A DNA stretch of 61,894 nt. Source: RGIG9151 sp963635575 (GTDB lineage: Bacteria > Bacillota > Clostridia > TANB77 > RGIG9151). The stretch is from the NCBI GenBank assembly GCA_963635575.1, contig CAVHFU010000004.1, positions 1-61,894 of the forward strand. Reading direction: 5' to 3'. The translations under genes were made by a program, and so were the position numbers. This document shows, piece after piece, positions 51,906 through 61,158 of the stretch. The notes beneath the pieces are model-generated. The model was given only the letters and a program-made list of their open reading frames with translations. It was not told the origin of the DNA and did not search any database. The stretch's first letter is position 1; each line of letters begins with the position of its first letter.

Positions 51906-52967
51906 TTAACTGTTCTTTTTAACAAATATAATTCTACGAAGTTTTTTGTAAATAGCTCCGCCTTTTTCCAAAACAAAACGTGTAAATGGTTTAAACACCA
52001 AATCTAATTCTCCAATAAATTCAGTAAAATCACCATTAAAACCTTTTTTAAATCTGTATAAACCATAAAGTGGGCTGTTTTCATCTAAATCTCCGGAAAC
52101 GCCTCTAAAATCGTAAACATTGCAATTATTTTCAATAGCCCATTTTATCATTGACCATTGAAGAAGATAATTTGGCATAACATTTCTGTGTGCGTTACTA
52201 CTTGCGCCATATAAATACCAGCATTTATCACCATATAAAATAGCAATTGTACCAGCAATAGGAGTTCCATCCTCTAAATAAGCCATATAAAGGCGTAAAT
52301 GATTAGGAGCAAGCTCATCATACATTTTTTCAAAATACTCTAATGAACGAATAACAAAATTATCTCTTACACCGGTTTCTAACATGATTCTATGGAAATC
52401 TTTTAAATCATCTCTAGTCCCAATTTTAGCCGTTACACCTTTTTTACTAGCAAGACGTATGTTATATCTAGTTTTTTGTTCAAAAGAAGCAAGAACTTCA
52501 TCTTCGGTTTTTCCTCTTAAATTATTAATTCTAAAGACAAAGCGAGGCTGTATTCCCTCAAAGTTTTTATTTTGCTTAGGTAGTTTAAAACCACATTTTT
52601 TAACAACTTCAGCAAACTTTTTATCAGTCGCAAGGACATCTGTATCAAGTTTTAACGTGTATGCTTTATATTTTTTTGTAAGTTCTCTTACTTTATTAAT
52701 CAATCCTTGCATTAATTCTAAATTATAAACATCGCAAACAGGCCCACGTGGGGAATACATAAGAGTATATGGTAATCCAGGAACTTTTCTTATAAGAACC
52801 ATCATAGCACCAATAATGTTATCTTTATCATCATAGGCAACTACAAATTCATGTTTCCAATTAGCCTTAACCCTTGTCCACTCAAAAGACTGCATAAAAT
52901 GTGACTTGGGATGGCTTTGAAGAAAATCCTCAAGCTTTTTTTCATCATAATCGGTAGTTATTTTCAT
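51906..52967 (-). CDS. FemX/FemAB peptidoglycan bridge aminoacyltransferase
   Basis: 353 residues, double GNAT-like FemAB fold. Typical SFEWTRVKANWKHEFVVA at the N-terminus, TRYNIRLASKKGV in the middle, and YDFRGVSGDLDENSPLYGLY with FKKGFNGDFTEFIG near the end. These enzymes attach an amino acid from aminoacyl-tRNA to the lipid II stem peptide. Co-transcription with alr fits a cell-wall role. The amino acid it adds cannot be told from the sequence. Strong cggagg site; TTGATA/TATTTT promoter behind the REP doublets. Confidence 0.9.
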   Translation of the reverse strand: MKITTDYDEKKLEDFLQSHPKSHFMQSFEWTRVKANWKHEFVVAYDDKDNIIGAMMVLIRKVPGLPYTLMYSPRGPVCDVYNLELMQGLINKVRELTKKYKAYTLKLDTDVLATDKKFAEVVKKCGFKLPKQNKNFEGIQPRFVFRINNLRGKTEDEVLASFEQKTRYNIRLASKKGVTAKIGTRDDLKDFHRIMLETGVRDNFVIRSLEYFEKMYDELAPNHLRLYMAYLEDGTPIAGTIAILYGDKCWYLYGASSNAHRNVMPNYLLQWSMIKWAIENNCNVYDFRGVSGDLDENSPLYGLYRFKKGFNGDFTEFIGELDLVFKPFTRFVLEKGGAIYKKLRRIIFVKKNS

Positions 52968-53000
52968 ATTTTTTTCCTCCGTATAAATATTAATGATATA

Positions 53001-53029
53001 AAAATATCACAATATTCAGTTAATATCAA
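53001..53029 (-). promoter_or_regulatory. Promoter of the femX-alr operon
   Basis: Minus strand TTGATA-17 nt-TATTTT with extended -10 TGA; its -35 box ends 9 nt before a REP doublet. Confidence 0.65.
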
Positions 53030-53037
53030 TAGAACTT

Positions 53038-53140
53038 GCCCAAAAGGGACGGGTCTTTTTGGTCAAGTTTTAAAAGACGTACAATATCGGCAGAAAGCAA
53101 GTCGCATGGTTTAACCAATACAGACCTGTCCCTTTTGGGC
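53038..53140. repeat. REPIN-like doublet 3
   Basis: Long REP arm gcccaaaagggacgggtctt running on to ttggtca, a 57-nt linker, then inverted short arm gacctgtcccttttgggc. Same orientation as doublet 1. Confidence 0.82.
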
Positions 53141-53164
53141 AAAATCAAATCATATAAAAAATAT

Positions 53165-53271
53165 TGACCAAAATGGGACAGGTCTAAATCAAAGGAAACG
53201 GATAGTAATGATGAAAAGTGCGATTGAGGGCAATTTGAAATGTGACCAAAAAGACCCGTCCCTTTTGGTCA
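53165..53271. repeat. REPIN-like doublet 4
   Basis: Short arm tgaccaaaatgggacaggtc, a ~57-nt linker, long arm tgaccaaaaagacccgtccc running on to ttttggtca. It is inverted relative to doublet 3, which lies 24 nt away, so the pair forms a large imperfect palindrome. It ends 2 nt before the hisS -35 box. Confidence 0.82.
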
Positions 53272-53273
53272 CA

Positions 53274-53302
53274 TTGACGAATATTGCTAAGTATGGTATA
53301 TT
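53274..53302 (+). promoter_or_regulatory. SigA promoter of hisS
   Basis: TTGACG-17 nt-TATATT, just after doublet 4. Confidence 0.82.
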
Positions 53303-53336
53303 GTTATATGTAATTTTTGCAAAGGAGATTTTGAGT

Positions 53337-54653
53337 ATGGGTGATGTAAATAAGGTTGAACCTAGGACTTTACCTGGTTTTATGGAATTACTTCCAAATG
53401 AGCAAATTTTGTTTAATCAAATGAAAGAGAAAATTCAAAAATCATATGAAAAGTTTGGATTTTTGCCATTAGATACTCCTGTTTTAGAGCTCGGAGAAGT
53501 GTTACTTGCAAAGGCCGGGGGAGAGACAGAAAAGCAAATATATAGATTTACGAAAGGCGATAATGATTTGATTATGCGTTTTGATTTAACTGTGCCTTTA
53601 GCTAAGTTTGTTGCTGAACATTACGGTGAGTTAGGTTTTCCTTTTAGAAGATATCAAATCGGCAAAGTATATAGGGGTGAAAGACCTCAAAAGGGACGCT
53701 TTAGGGAATTTTATCAATGTGATATTGATATTATCGGCGATGGAGAATTATCTATAATAAATGATGCGGAAATGCCTAGTGTTATTTATAATACTTTTAA
53801 GGAACTTGGTTTTTCTGAGTTTGTTATTTGCATAAATAATAGAAAGATTTTGAATGGTATATTTAGACATCTTGAACTATCAGATGTATCTATGGATGTT
53901 ATGAGAATTATAGATAAATTGGACAAAATCGGTGTAGAGGCTGTATGTAGCGAATTGGCGAAGTTAGATATAAACGAAGCTTCAATAGAAACAATAAAGA
54001 ATTTTGTGCTTATACAAGGCTCGACTGATGAAAAATTGCTTGCTTTAGATAATTTAGGTATTGAAGATGAACTTTTTATAGAGGGTTTAAATGAGCTAAA
54101 AGAAGTTGTAAAGTATATTAGAATACTAAAAGTGCCTGATACTCACTTTACAGTAGACTTAAAAATAGCTAGGGGCCTTGATTACTACACAGGTACAGTA
54201 TATGAAACATTTTTGACTAATTATCGTAATTTGGGAAGTGTATGCTCTGGTGGTAGATACGATAACTTGGCTGAATTTTACACAAACAAGAAATTGCCTG
54301 GAGTTGGAATTTCAATAGGTCTTACAAGACTATTTTACCAATTAAATGAGGCTAATTTGATAAATTGTGATAAAAAATCAATAGCTGATGTGTTAGTTAT
54401 TTCTATGGATGATGACTTAAGTGATTGCTTGGTTGCTGCAACGACATTTAGAGAAAACGGTATAAATGCAGAAGTTTACTTGCAAGATAAGAAAATGAAA
54501 GCAAAAATGAAGTATGCTGACAAGCTTCAAATTCCATTTGTCGTAATTATAGGAGACGATGAGAGAAAGGCCGGAAAGGTTACATTAAAAAATATGATGT
54601 CAGGAGAACAAAAATTAGTATCTGTTGATGAGGCGATAGGATTGATTAAGTAA
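53337..54653 (+). CDS. hisS: Histidyl-tRNA synthetase
   Basis: 438 residues. Class II motifs: LPNEQ motif region, FRRYQIGKVYRGERPQKGRF (motif 2), and the His-specific RGLDYYTGTVYE and SVCSGGRYDNL. C-terminal anticodon-binding domain from ~345. It charges tRNA-His. The ATG with aaaggag upstream was chosen; the open frame extends 129 nt further but runs through the REP doublet and promoter, so that part is not coding. Confidence 0.95.
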   Translation: MGDVNKVEPRTLPGFMELLPNEQILFNQMKEKIQKSYEKFGFLPLDTPVLELGEVLLAKAGGETEKQIYRFTKGDNDLIMRFDLTVPLAKFVAEHYGELGFPFRRYQIGKVYRGERPQKGRFREFYQCDIDIIGDGELSIINDAEMPSVIYNTFKELGFSEFVICINNRKILNGIFRHLELSDVSMDVMRIIDKLDKIGVEAVCSELAKLDINEASIETIKNFVLIQGSTDEKLLALDNLGIEDELFIEGLNELKEVVKYIRILKVPDTHFTVDLKIARGLDYYTGTVYETFLTNYRNLGSVCSGGRYDNLAEFYTNKKLPGVGISIGLTRLFYQLNEANLINCDKKSIADVLVISMDDDLSDCLVAATTFRENGINAEVYLQDKKMKAKMKYADKLQIPFVVIIGDDERKAGKVTLKNMMSGEQKLVSVDEAIGLIK

Positions 54654-54747
54654 AGGTTACCTTTGCTGCTAAGATTTACATAAAGGCAATCAGCAAAAAA
54701 AATAGAAAACATATATAAAAGAACTTGTATGAGGGGTTGAAGTACAT

Positions 54748-55773
54748 ATGAAGAAATTTTATATATGTTTTTTTGTTTGTTTGGGACTAATCTTTTCAGT
54801 GTCATCGGCAATAGAACTAAGGCTTAATTGGGGAACTTTTAACATGCCGGAAGATCCAGTTGTAATAAACAACAGAATTTTAGTCCCACTTCGAGTTATT
54901 GCAGAGATTTTTGGTTGTAATGTAAAATGGGATGAAAGTTTTGTGGTTACGGTTACAAACAAGGACAGCGAACTTATTTTGCCAATCGATTCGACAAAAG
55001 TAACAATTAATGGGGAAGAATTTGAACTTGACGCACCGGCAATTTTAAAAAATGACACAACTATGATCCCTCTTAGATTTATTTCAGACTATGTTGATGC
55101 GGAAGTAGAATGGTATGAAGAAAACAAAATAGTTAATCTTGTAATAGATAATGCAGAACTAAAAGCAAGGGCGGAAAACGTAAGTAGAAGCTATGCAAAA
55201 AGGACCCAATATCCTAATGCGCTAAATAAGAAAATAGTTATAGATGCCGGACATGGCGGAACAGAAGTTGGTGCAACATATGGAGGAGTATATGAGAAAA
55301 ATATTAATTTAGCAATTGCTAAAGTTGTACAACGTGAATTAGAAAAGCAAGGCGTAAGGGTATATATGGCAAGAACAACCGATGTAACAACTACACTTGC
55401 ATCTAGAGCAAATTTGGCAAACAATATAAATGCTGATTTGTTTGTAAGTGTGCATAATAACGCTATGCCTAATAAATCAACAGTAAACGGAACAGAAGTT
55501 TTATATCCGTCGAGTACGGTAGTAAAGAATGGGATATCGGCATATAGTTTAGCTACAAAACTCCAAAAGACCGTTTCGAGTTTGGCCGGAACATATGATA
55601 AAGGAATAATTAATAGAAACAACTTGTACGTATTAAACCATACCAATATGCCTGCCGTTATAGTAGAAGTGGCATATATGACTAATTCCGGTGACTTAGC
55701 TAGGCTAAAGGATAATGAATTCTTAGAAAAAGCCGGGAAAGCCATAGCACAAGGAATTTTAGAAAGTTTTTAA
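54748..55773 (+). CDS. N-acetylmuramoyl-L-alanine amidase with copper-amine-oxidase-like N-domain
   Basis: 341 residues. Signal peptide (1-21, ends SVSSA). A CuAmine_oxidase N-terminal-like domain (~25-135; RILVPLRVIAEIFGCNVKWD and MIPLRFISDYVDAEVEW) probably binds cell wall. The Amidase_3 domain (~160-341) has zinc ligands in DAGHGG, the YEKNINL Glu and SVHNNA, and a catalytic Glu in VIVEVAYMTN. It cuts the bond between MurNAc and L-Ala outside the cell. ATG with aggggttg upstream. It may be transcribed with hisS, since no clear terminator was seen between them. Confidence 0.92.
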   Translation: MKKFYICFFVCLGLIFSVSSAIELRLNWGTFNMPEDPVVINNRILVPLRVIAEIFGCNVKWDESFVVTVTNKDSELILPIDSTKVTINGEEFELDAPAILKNDTTMIPLRFISDYVDAEVEWYEENKIVNLVIDNAELKARAENVSRSYAKRTQYPNALNKKIVIDAGHGGTEVGATYGGVYEKNINLAIAKVVQRELEKQGVRVYMARTTDVTTTLASRANLANNINADLFVSVHNNAMPNKSTVNGTEVLYPSSTVVKNGISAYSLATKLQKTVSSLAGTYDKGIINRNNLYVLNHTNMPAVIVEVAYMTNSGDLARLKDNEFLEKAGKAIAQGILESF

Positions 55774-55922
55774 TAAAAACTCCGTAAAGTCGCTTAATTT
55801 ATTTTTTGGTTACGTCTCATTTTGGATTTTGGGTTTACAAATTTTTCTATGGAAAAATCATATAATATGTAGTATAATTAACTGGTTAAAAATATAATCG
55901 TAAAAAGAGAGGGTGAACCAAT

Positions 55923-57299
55923 ATGAGATTGTTTAATACTTTAACAAGGAAAAAAGAAGAATTTAAACCTTTGATTGGAAATGAGGTGAGAATTTATTCT
56001 TGTGGACCAACAGTATATAGCTATGCACATATTGGAAACTTACGTGCTTATTTATTTATGGATTTATTAAGACGTACGTTAAAATATAACGGATACGAAT
56101 TAAAACATGTTATGAATATAACAGATGTCGGCCATTTAGTATCTGATGCTGATGAAGGCGAAGATAAGATGGAAAAAGCTGCGCGTGAGCAAAAGAGAAC
56201 TCCCCTTGAAATCGCAGAAATGTATACAAAGGAATTCTTTAAGGATTTTGAAAGACTAAATATAGATAAACCTGAAATTATAGCTAAAGCAACGGAGCAT
56301 ATCTCGGATATGCTTGAATATGCAAAAGAAATTGTTGCAAATGGTTATGGTTATGAAACAAGTAATGGAGTTTACTTTGATATAAGTAAATTAGATAAAT
56401 ACGGTATTTTGTCAGGAATAAGCTTAGAGGACCAACTTGCCGGTGCTAGAATTGCCGTTGACGATGAAAAGAGAAGCCCACTTGATTTTGCTATTTGGAT
56501 AAAAGCTCCTGAAAACCACATTATGAAGTGGGATAGCCCTTGGGGGCTATCATATCCGGGATGGCACTTGGAATGTTCTGCTATGGGAAGAAAGTATTTG
56601 GGAGATGTGTTTGATATACATACCGGTGGAGAGGACCATATTCCAATTCACCACGAAAACGAGATAGCACAAGCTAAGGGTGCAACAGGAAAGATACCTG
56701 CAAAATGGTGGATGCACGTTGCGTTTTTAACAGTTGATGGTGGAAAAATGTCAAAGAGTTTAGGGAATTGCTATAGAATTGAGGAGCTTAAAGAAAAAGG
56801 ATTTGATCCTCTTGCATATAGATATTTTTGTTTAAATTCTCATTACAAGAGTAAATTAAACTTTACTTTCGAGGCATTAAAATCAGCACAAACGGCGCTT
56901 AATAGATTAAGAGAAGGAATTAAACAACATGCAAACGGTGAAGCAAAAATTTCTCCTGAAGAAATAGAAGCTTATAAATTACAGTTTAAGGATGCTATTA
57001 ATGATGACTTGAATTCGCCAAAGGCATTAGCAGTTTTGTGGGAAGTGGTTAGAAAAGAAGTAAAATCTAAAGATTATTTGGAACTTATTAAAGATTTTGA
57101 TAGAGTGTTAGCACTTGACTTAGATATAGATAAAATTAATGCATTGCCTACTGAAGAAGAGGAATATTCTGACGAGGTAAAAGCATTAATCGAGCAAAGA
57201 AATATAGCAAGAGCAAATAAAAATTGGGCTGAGGCAGACAGAATAAGAGATTTGCTTAATGCTCAAGGAATTAAGATAAATGATAAAAAAATAGGTTGA
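55923..57299 (+). CDS. cysS: Cysteinyl-tRNA synthetase
   Basis: 458 residues. Zinc ligand C27, HIGN (36-39), WGLSYPGWHLECSAM with zinc ligands, and KMSKSLGN. It charges tRNA-Cys and can also make persulfides in some bacteria. ATG with agagggtg upstream. No T-box leader was found; a weak TATAAT lies in the 150-nt upstream region. Confidence 0.95.
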   Translation: MRLFNTLTRKKEEFKPLIGNEVRIYSCGPTVYSYAHIGNLRAYLFMDLLRRTLKYNGYELKHVMNITDVGHLVSDADEGEDKMEKAAREQKRTPLEIAEMYTKEFFKDFERLNIDKPEIIAKATEHISDMLEYAKEIVANGYGYETSNGVYFDISKLDKYGILSGISLEDQLAGARIAVDDEKRSPLDFAIWIKAPENHIMKWDSPWGLSYPGWHLECSAMGRKYLGDVFDIHTGGEDHIPIHHENEIAQAKGATGKIPAKWWMHVAFLTVDGGKMSKSLGNCYRIEELKEKGFDPLAYRYFCLNSHYKSKLNFTFEALKSAQTALNRLREGIKQHANGEAKISPEEIEAYKLQFKDAINDDLNSPKALAVLWEVVRKEVKSKDYLELIKDFDRVLALDLDIDKINALPTEEEEYSDEVKALIEQRNIARANKNWAEADRIRDLLNAQGIKINDKKIG

Positions 57300-57338
57300 A
57301 AAAAGAGGGTGACGTTTTAAGATGTCACTCTCTTTTTA
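57300..57338. terminator. Terminator of cysS
   Basis: aaagagggtgac / gtcactctcttt stem with T run; usable from both sides. Confidence 0.85.
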
Positions 57339-57348
57339 AATAAATTTC

Positions 57349-57729
57349 TTACAATGCCTCATTTCCGGGAATAAGGTAGGTCACAATTCCATATACGATT
57401 GCGCCGATTATAGCAGATAAGACTGTAATACTATATCCTGCTACAAAGAACTGAGTTAAGTATAGTATTAATGCTGCTGCTACGAATCCAACAATTCCAC
57501 GTCCGAAAGGGGAAGCATCTATTCCAAGCAATTTAACGAATAGGTAATCTAAAACTGTAAGCACAACAGCAGCTACAATTAAAGGACCTATGCCACTTAT
57601 TGCAAACCCCGGTGTTAAAAATGCGGTAATAGCAAGTACTACGGCAGAAGCGATTAATCTGATTACGATTCCGGCAACATTCCAGTCGGTTGATACGCTT
57701 TTGCTATTTTGTTTTTGTTGATTATCCAT
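57349..57729 (-). CDS. Holin-4_2/YvlD-type small membrane protein
   Basis: 126 residues with four hydrophobic helices (~20-40, 48-68, 76-94, 100-120) after a polar Gln-rich start. The pattern VIRLIASAVVLAITAFLTPG and TVLDYLFVKLLGID is that of the phage holin family 4 superfamily 2 / YvlD group, which are chromosomal envelope-stress proteins rather than holins. ATG with aggaggg upstream. Single gene. Confidence 0.8.
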   Translation of the reverse strand: MDNQQKQNSKSVSTDWNVAGIVIRLIASAVVLAITAFLTPGFAISGIGPLIVAAVVLTVLDYLFVKLLGIDASPFGRGIVGFVAAALILYLTQFFVAGYSITVLSAIIGAIVYGIVTYLIPGNEAL

Positions 57730-57865
57730 GTGATAACCCTCCTTTTTTTGTTTGTTTTTATTTTTTGCAGTTATTTATTTTTTATACAATTTTTTTGCTA
57801 TTCCGGTATTAAATTTGAAATAATGGAAAAATTGATATATGTAGAAACAAGATAGGAGTACACAT

Positions 57866-58543
57866 ATGCTTATATTGATTTTCAGAGCAGTTTTTTTATA
57901 TATTTTTGTAATAATAGTAATGCGGATGATGGGGAAACGGGAAATAGGGCAACTTCAACCGTACGAATTAGCTATAACCTTAATTATTTCGGAATTGGTT
58001 ACTCTACCAATGGAAAACACCGGAATTCCACTTGTTAGTGGAATAATTCCTGTGTTGGTAATTACATTTACTCAAATGCTTTTGTCATTTATAACAACGA
58101 AAAGCCAGTTTATGCAAGATTTAATTTCAGGAACGTATACAATCATTATCGAAAATGGCAATTTAATTGAAAAAAATATGCTTAAGCAAAAATACACAAT
58201 AGTTGAATTATTAGAACAATTACGTCTAAACGGAGTATCTAAAATTTCTGATGTCCAATATGCAATACTTGAGACCAGCGGACAATTGAGCGTAATTTTA
58301 AAAGAACCTAAACGTCCTGTTACGGCCGAACAGATGAATATAAACACATCCTATGAAGGTTTACCAATTAGTCTAATTTTGGATGGTAAACTAGTAACTA
58401 GGAATATCGATAATATAAAGATTACTGAAAAAGAAGTAAAAGAATATCTAAAAACTAATGAGTTAAAATTAGAAGATGTTTTTTACTTAAGTGTTGATGC
58501 ACAAAAGGAATATTATCTTCAAAGAAGGGAGAAAGAGCAATGA
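57866..58543 (+). CDS. DUF421 (YetF-like) membrane protein
   Basis: 225 residues. Three N-terminal membrane helices and a cytosolic domain. DUF421 features: MRMMGKREIGQLQPYELAIT, and LRLNGVSKISDVQYAILETSG with LSVILKEPKRPVT. YetF relatives are spore-membrane proteins in Bacillus; exact activity unknown. It overlaps the next gene by 4 bp. The DUF421-DUF4363 pair is common in Clostridia. Confidence 0.88.
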   Translation: MLILIFRAVFLYIFVIIVMRMMGKREIGQLQPYELAITLIISELVTLPMENTGIPLVSGIIPVLVITFTQMLLSFITTKSQFMQDLISGTYTIIIENGNLIEKNMLKQKYTIVELLEQLRLNGVSKISDVQYAILETSGQLSVILKEPKRPVTAEQMNINTSYEGLPISLILDGKLVTRNIDNIKITEKEVKEYLKTNELKLEDVFYLSVDAQKEYYLQRREKEQ

Positions 58544-58917
58544 AGAACTCTATTGTTGGAATACTTATAGGTTTTTTTGTTGTAATTTCTTTTGGAATAG
58601 TTGAAGCTAAGTATTTAGAAAAAGTATCAAATGAATTGGCAGAGTATATTGAAGAAATCGAAAACTATTCTAAAGTCGACAAAAAAATCAAGGAAATTAC
58701 AGGCTTTAGGGAAAAATGGGATAAAAACCAAAAGTTTTTGAGTATAATGATTGACCACCAAGATATTTATAAAATTGAATCGGCTTTAGTAGAAATTGAA
58801 TCTATTTTAAAAAATAATTTAAATAGCAGTCAAATTTCTACAAATTTCGCACTGTTGAAGTTGTATATTAATAATATGTCAAGTGAGCGAAGATTTACAT
58901 TGGAAAACGTATTGTAA
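58540..58917 (+). CDS. DUF4363 protein
   Basis: 125 residues. One N-terminal helix (5-23) as anchor and an amphipathic helical outer domain (KVDKKIKEITGFREKWDKNQ, LVEIESILKNNL). This fits DUF4363, a partner of DUF421. Overlap of 4 bp with its neighbour indicates coupled translation. Confidence 0.8.
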   Translation: MKNSIVGILIGFFVVISFGIVEAKYLEKVSNELAEYIEEIENYSKVDKKIKEITGFREKWDKNQKFLSIMIDHQDIYKIESALVEIESILKNNLNSSQISTNFALLKLYINNMSSERRFTLENVL

Positions 58918-58961
58918 AACTTTGAACTGTATAGTAAAATTCATAGTGAAGGAGGATTATT

Positions 58962-59135
58962 ATGAAAGATATGAGAAACTTTGAAACAGAGATTGAAGAA
59001 TTGAGGGATAAGCTAAATTTGGAAATCCAAAATCAAATGGAGAAACATGTGCCCTCAGATAAGCTCCTCGAATTAAGTAAAAAGATGGATGAATTGCTAA
59101 ATGAATATCATTCAGAATACTACCAAACTTTTTAA
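58962..59135 (+). CDS. Spo0E-family aspartyl-phosphate phosphatase (57 aa)
   Basis: 57 residues. Two helices with the Spo0E signature: IEELRDKLNLEI in the first helix and LSKKMDELLNEYH in the second, containing the S39-xxx-D43 motif. Such small proteins remove the phosphate from Spo0A~P and so delay sporulation. ATG with aaggagg 7 nt upstream, 44 nt after the DUF4363 stop. Short but well supported by its ribosome binding site and family pattern. Confidence 0.78.
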   Translation: MKDMRNFETEIEELRDKLNLEIQNQMEKHVPSDKLLELSKKMDELLNEYHSEYYQTF

Positions 59136-59221
59136 ATTTTAGTATACAGATATGCTTTTTAAATGATAAAGTACTTTTGAATTTGCTTAATCATATTATA
59201 GGAAAAAGAGGAGAGATGATT

Positions 59222-60196
59222 ATGAAAATTTCGGAAGTAAAGAAATTAATCGGAAATACTCCGATGATAAATATTAAGTGTATTCATGACGGAGTTGAAA
59301 AGCATGTTTTTGCTAAACTTGAATGGTATAGCATAACTGGCAGTATAAAGGATAGAGCTGCTTTCTATATAATTGATGAAGCTATTAAAACAGGTGCTTT
59401 GATCCCAAACCAACCTATCATAGAGGCGACTAGTGGAAATATGGGTATTTCAATAGCTGCTATTGGAACTTTACTCGGACATCCGGTACATATTTTTATG
59501 CCGGATTGGATGAGTGAAGAAAGAAAGTTGATTTTAAAAGGGTATGGTGCTGCATTGCATGAGGTAAGCCACGATGATGGCGGATTTGTTGGTGCAATAG
59601 AAAAGGCTAAAGAGTTGGCAAAGGAAATCAACGGATTTTGTACTAAACAGTTTGAAAACAAAAATAATACCATTTCGCATTATGAGTTGACCGGAAGTGA
59701 AATCATAGAGAATATGAGCGGAAAAAAGATTGACGGTTTTGTTTCCGGTATAGGTACTGGTGGAACTTTGATGGGAGTAGGTAAAAAGTTAAAGTCCTTC
59801 GACAAAAGTGTAAGAACCTATGCTTTTGAGCCTGATTCGCTGTCTGTTATACTAAAAGGTGCGACTTCTGGCCAGCATAAAATAGCCGGTGTTGGGGACG
59901 AATTTATACCGGATTTAGTAAAACGAGAGGAGATAGACGAAATCCTCCTTATTAATGATGATGACGCAGTAAATATGAGTAGGATTTTGGCAAAAAGTTT
60001 GGGACTTGGAGTGGGGATATCGAGCGGAGCTAATTTTTTAACATCTGTATTGGTTAATGAGGGAAAGAAAAATATTGTTACTGTATTCCCGGATGATAAC
60101 AAAAAGTATCTTACAACAGACCTAGGAAAAGAAATTGATGAGAATAAAAAACTTATATCCAATCATATAAAGTGTATCGGATATGAGGTAATGTAA
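59222..60196 (+). CDS. cysK: Cysteine-synthase-family PLP enzyme
   Basis: 324 residues. PLP lysine K43 in ITGSIKDRAA, substrate loop EATSGNMGIS, phosphate loop GIGTGGTLMGVGK and the C-terminal SSGAN motif. It fits O-acetylserine sulfhydrylases; serine or cystathionine-synthase-type relatives are also possible. The second of two close ATGs was chosen for spacing to gagga. Ends with a perfect terminator. Confidence 0.88.
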   Translation: MKISEVKKLIGNTPMINIKCIHDGVEKHVFAKLEWYSITGSIKDRAAFYIIDEAIKTGALIPNQPIIEATSGNMGISIAAIGTLLGHPVHIFMPDWMSEERKLILKGYGAALHEVSHDDGGFVGAIEKAKELAKEINGFCTKQFENKNNTISHYELTGSEIIENMSGKKIDGFVSGIGTGGTLMGVGKKLKSFDKSVRTYAFEPDSLSVILKGATSGQHKIAGVGDEFIPDLVKREEIDEILLINDDDAVNMSRILAKSLGLGVGISSGANFLTSVLVNEGKKNIVTVFPDDNKKYLTTDLGKEIDENKKLISNHIKCIGYEVM

Positions 60197-60198
60197 AG

Positions 60199-60257
60199 AC
60201 TAAACTATTTATAACCTTTGTTAATTCACAATGTTATAAATAGTTTAGTTTTTTTTA
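60199..60257 (+). terminator. Long perfect terminator
   Basis: actaaactatttataac / gttataaatagtttagt, 17-bp stem with no mismatch, then eight T. Confidence 0.92.
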
Positions 60258-60279
60258 ATACGAATTGCTACAGAAAAAG

Positions 60280-60308
60280 TTGACATAAAAAAGAACACGT
60301 GATAAAAT
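60280..60308 (+). promoter_or_regulatory. SigA promoter with extended -10
   Basis: TTGACA-17 nt-TAAAAT preceded by acacgtga, the same -10 context as in the promoters at 10.0 and 12.1 kb. Confidence 0.85.
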
Positions 60309-60345
60309 GAAAAAGGATTAAAAATACACTAGGGGGGTGGATTAT

Positions 60346-61158
60346 ATGAGCAATAGTTTTTTAGTACTTAGTCATCACAGATCGGGTTCTAATTTCTTAT
60401 GTAATTTGCTATGTGCCAATAAAGAAGTTGTATGCATAAATGAGCCATTATCTATGCATACAACTTTTTTTTATGAAAATGATTTAATAGATTGGCAGGC
60501 AAATGAATATGACAGTGAATTTTTGCATAAGTCATTAAGGCAATTTCCAGAGCTTACAGGGTATTTAAAGGAGCTGAGATCATATTTAATTGAAGATTCA
60601 AATGCTAAAAGGGCAGTTGGTTTTAAAGAAACTTTACTTTTTGAAAAGTTGCCTTGGTTTAAAGAGTTTATGCCAGAGATCAAAATAATTTATTTGGTGA
60701 GAGATCCGCGTGCTGTTATAAACTCAGTAATGCGTAACGATATGTATAAAATTTGGAACTATGATGTTACGGTAAAGAGATATCTTGAAGTAAATAACCC
60801 TGAAATAAAGATATCTACTCCAATTGAATTAGCTACATGGAGTTGGAAAATAAGAAACAATTTGTTTAACAGATACAAAAAATTATTTGACTATAAAATA
60901 GTAAGACTTGAAGATATAGTTAATGCTCCTCAAGAAGAAACAAGCAAAGTTATGTCTTTTCTTAATAAGGGGTTATCTGATGAACAAGTTGCTTTTTTAT
61001 CTAAAGTATATGTGGAGGATAAAAAGGGTAGGGCATTTTCAGTATTTACTTCAAAGGATAGGGTATTAAACGACTGGAAGGGTAGGGTGAGTATTGAAGA
61101 TGAAAAGTATATTAGACGAATCCTGTGTAATGAAATGGAAGAATACAGATACATATAA
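60346..61158 (+). CDS. PAPS-dependent sulfotransferase family protein
   Basis: 270 residues, cytosolic. The 5'-phosphosulfate loop HHRSGSNFL (10-18) and the 3'-phosphate motif RDPRAVINS (119-127) are present, with a likely catalytic region VGFKETLLFEKLP (91-103) between them. These enzymes move a sulfuryl group from PAPS to a lipid, sugar or small-molecule acceptor; no acceptor can be inferred. The ATG with aggggggt 8 nt upstream was chosen. Its last 59 bp overlap the next gene. Confidence 0.85.
   Translation: MSNSFLVLSHHRSGSNFLCNLLCANKEVVCINEPLSMHTTFFYENDLIDWQANEYDSEFLHKSLRQFPELTGYLKELRSYLIEDSNAKRAVGFKETLLFEKLPWFKEFMPEIKIIYLVRDPRAVINSVMRNDMYKIWNYDVTVKRYLEVNNPEIKISTPIELATWSWKIRNNLFNRYKKLFDYKIVRLEDIVNAPQEETSKVMSFLNKGLSDEQVAFLSKVYVEDKKGRAFSVFTSKDRVLNDWKGRVSIEDEKYIRRILCNEMEEYRYI

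Noticed and set aside
53208..53336. N-terminal extension of hisS by 43 residues
   Set aside because: It would translate a REP arm and the SigA promoter; the ATG at 53337 has a proper ribosome binding site and the normal HisRS N-terminus.
54654..54747. Terminator between hisS and the amidase
   Set aside because: A ttgctg...cagcaa dyad exists, but it is followed by A and not T, so it would not terminate on the plus strand.
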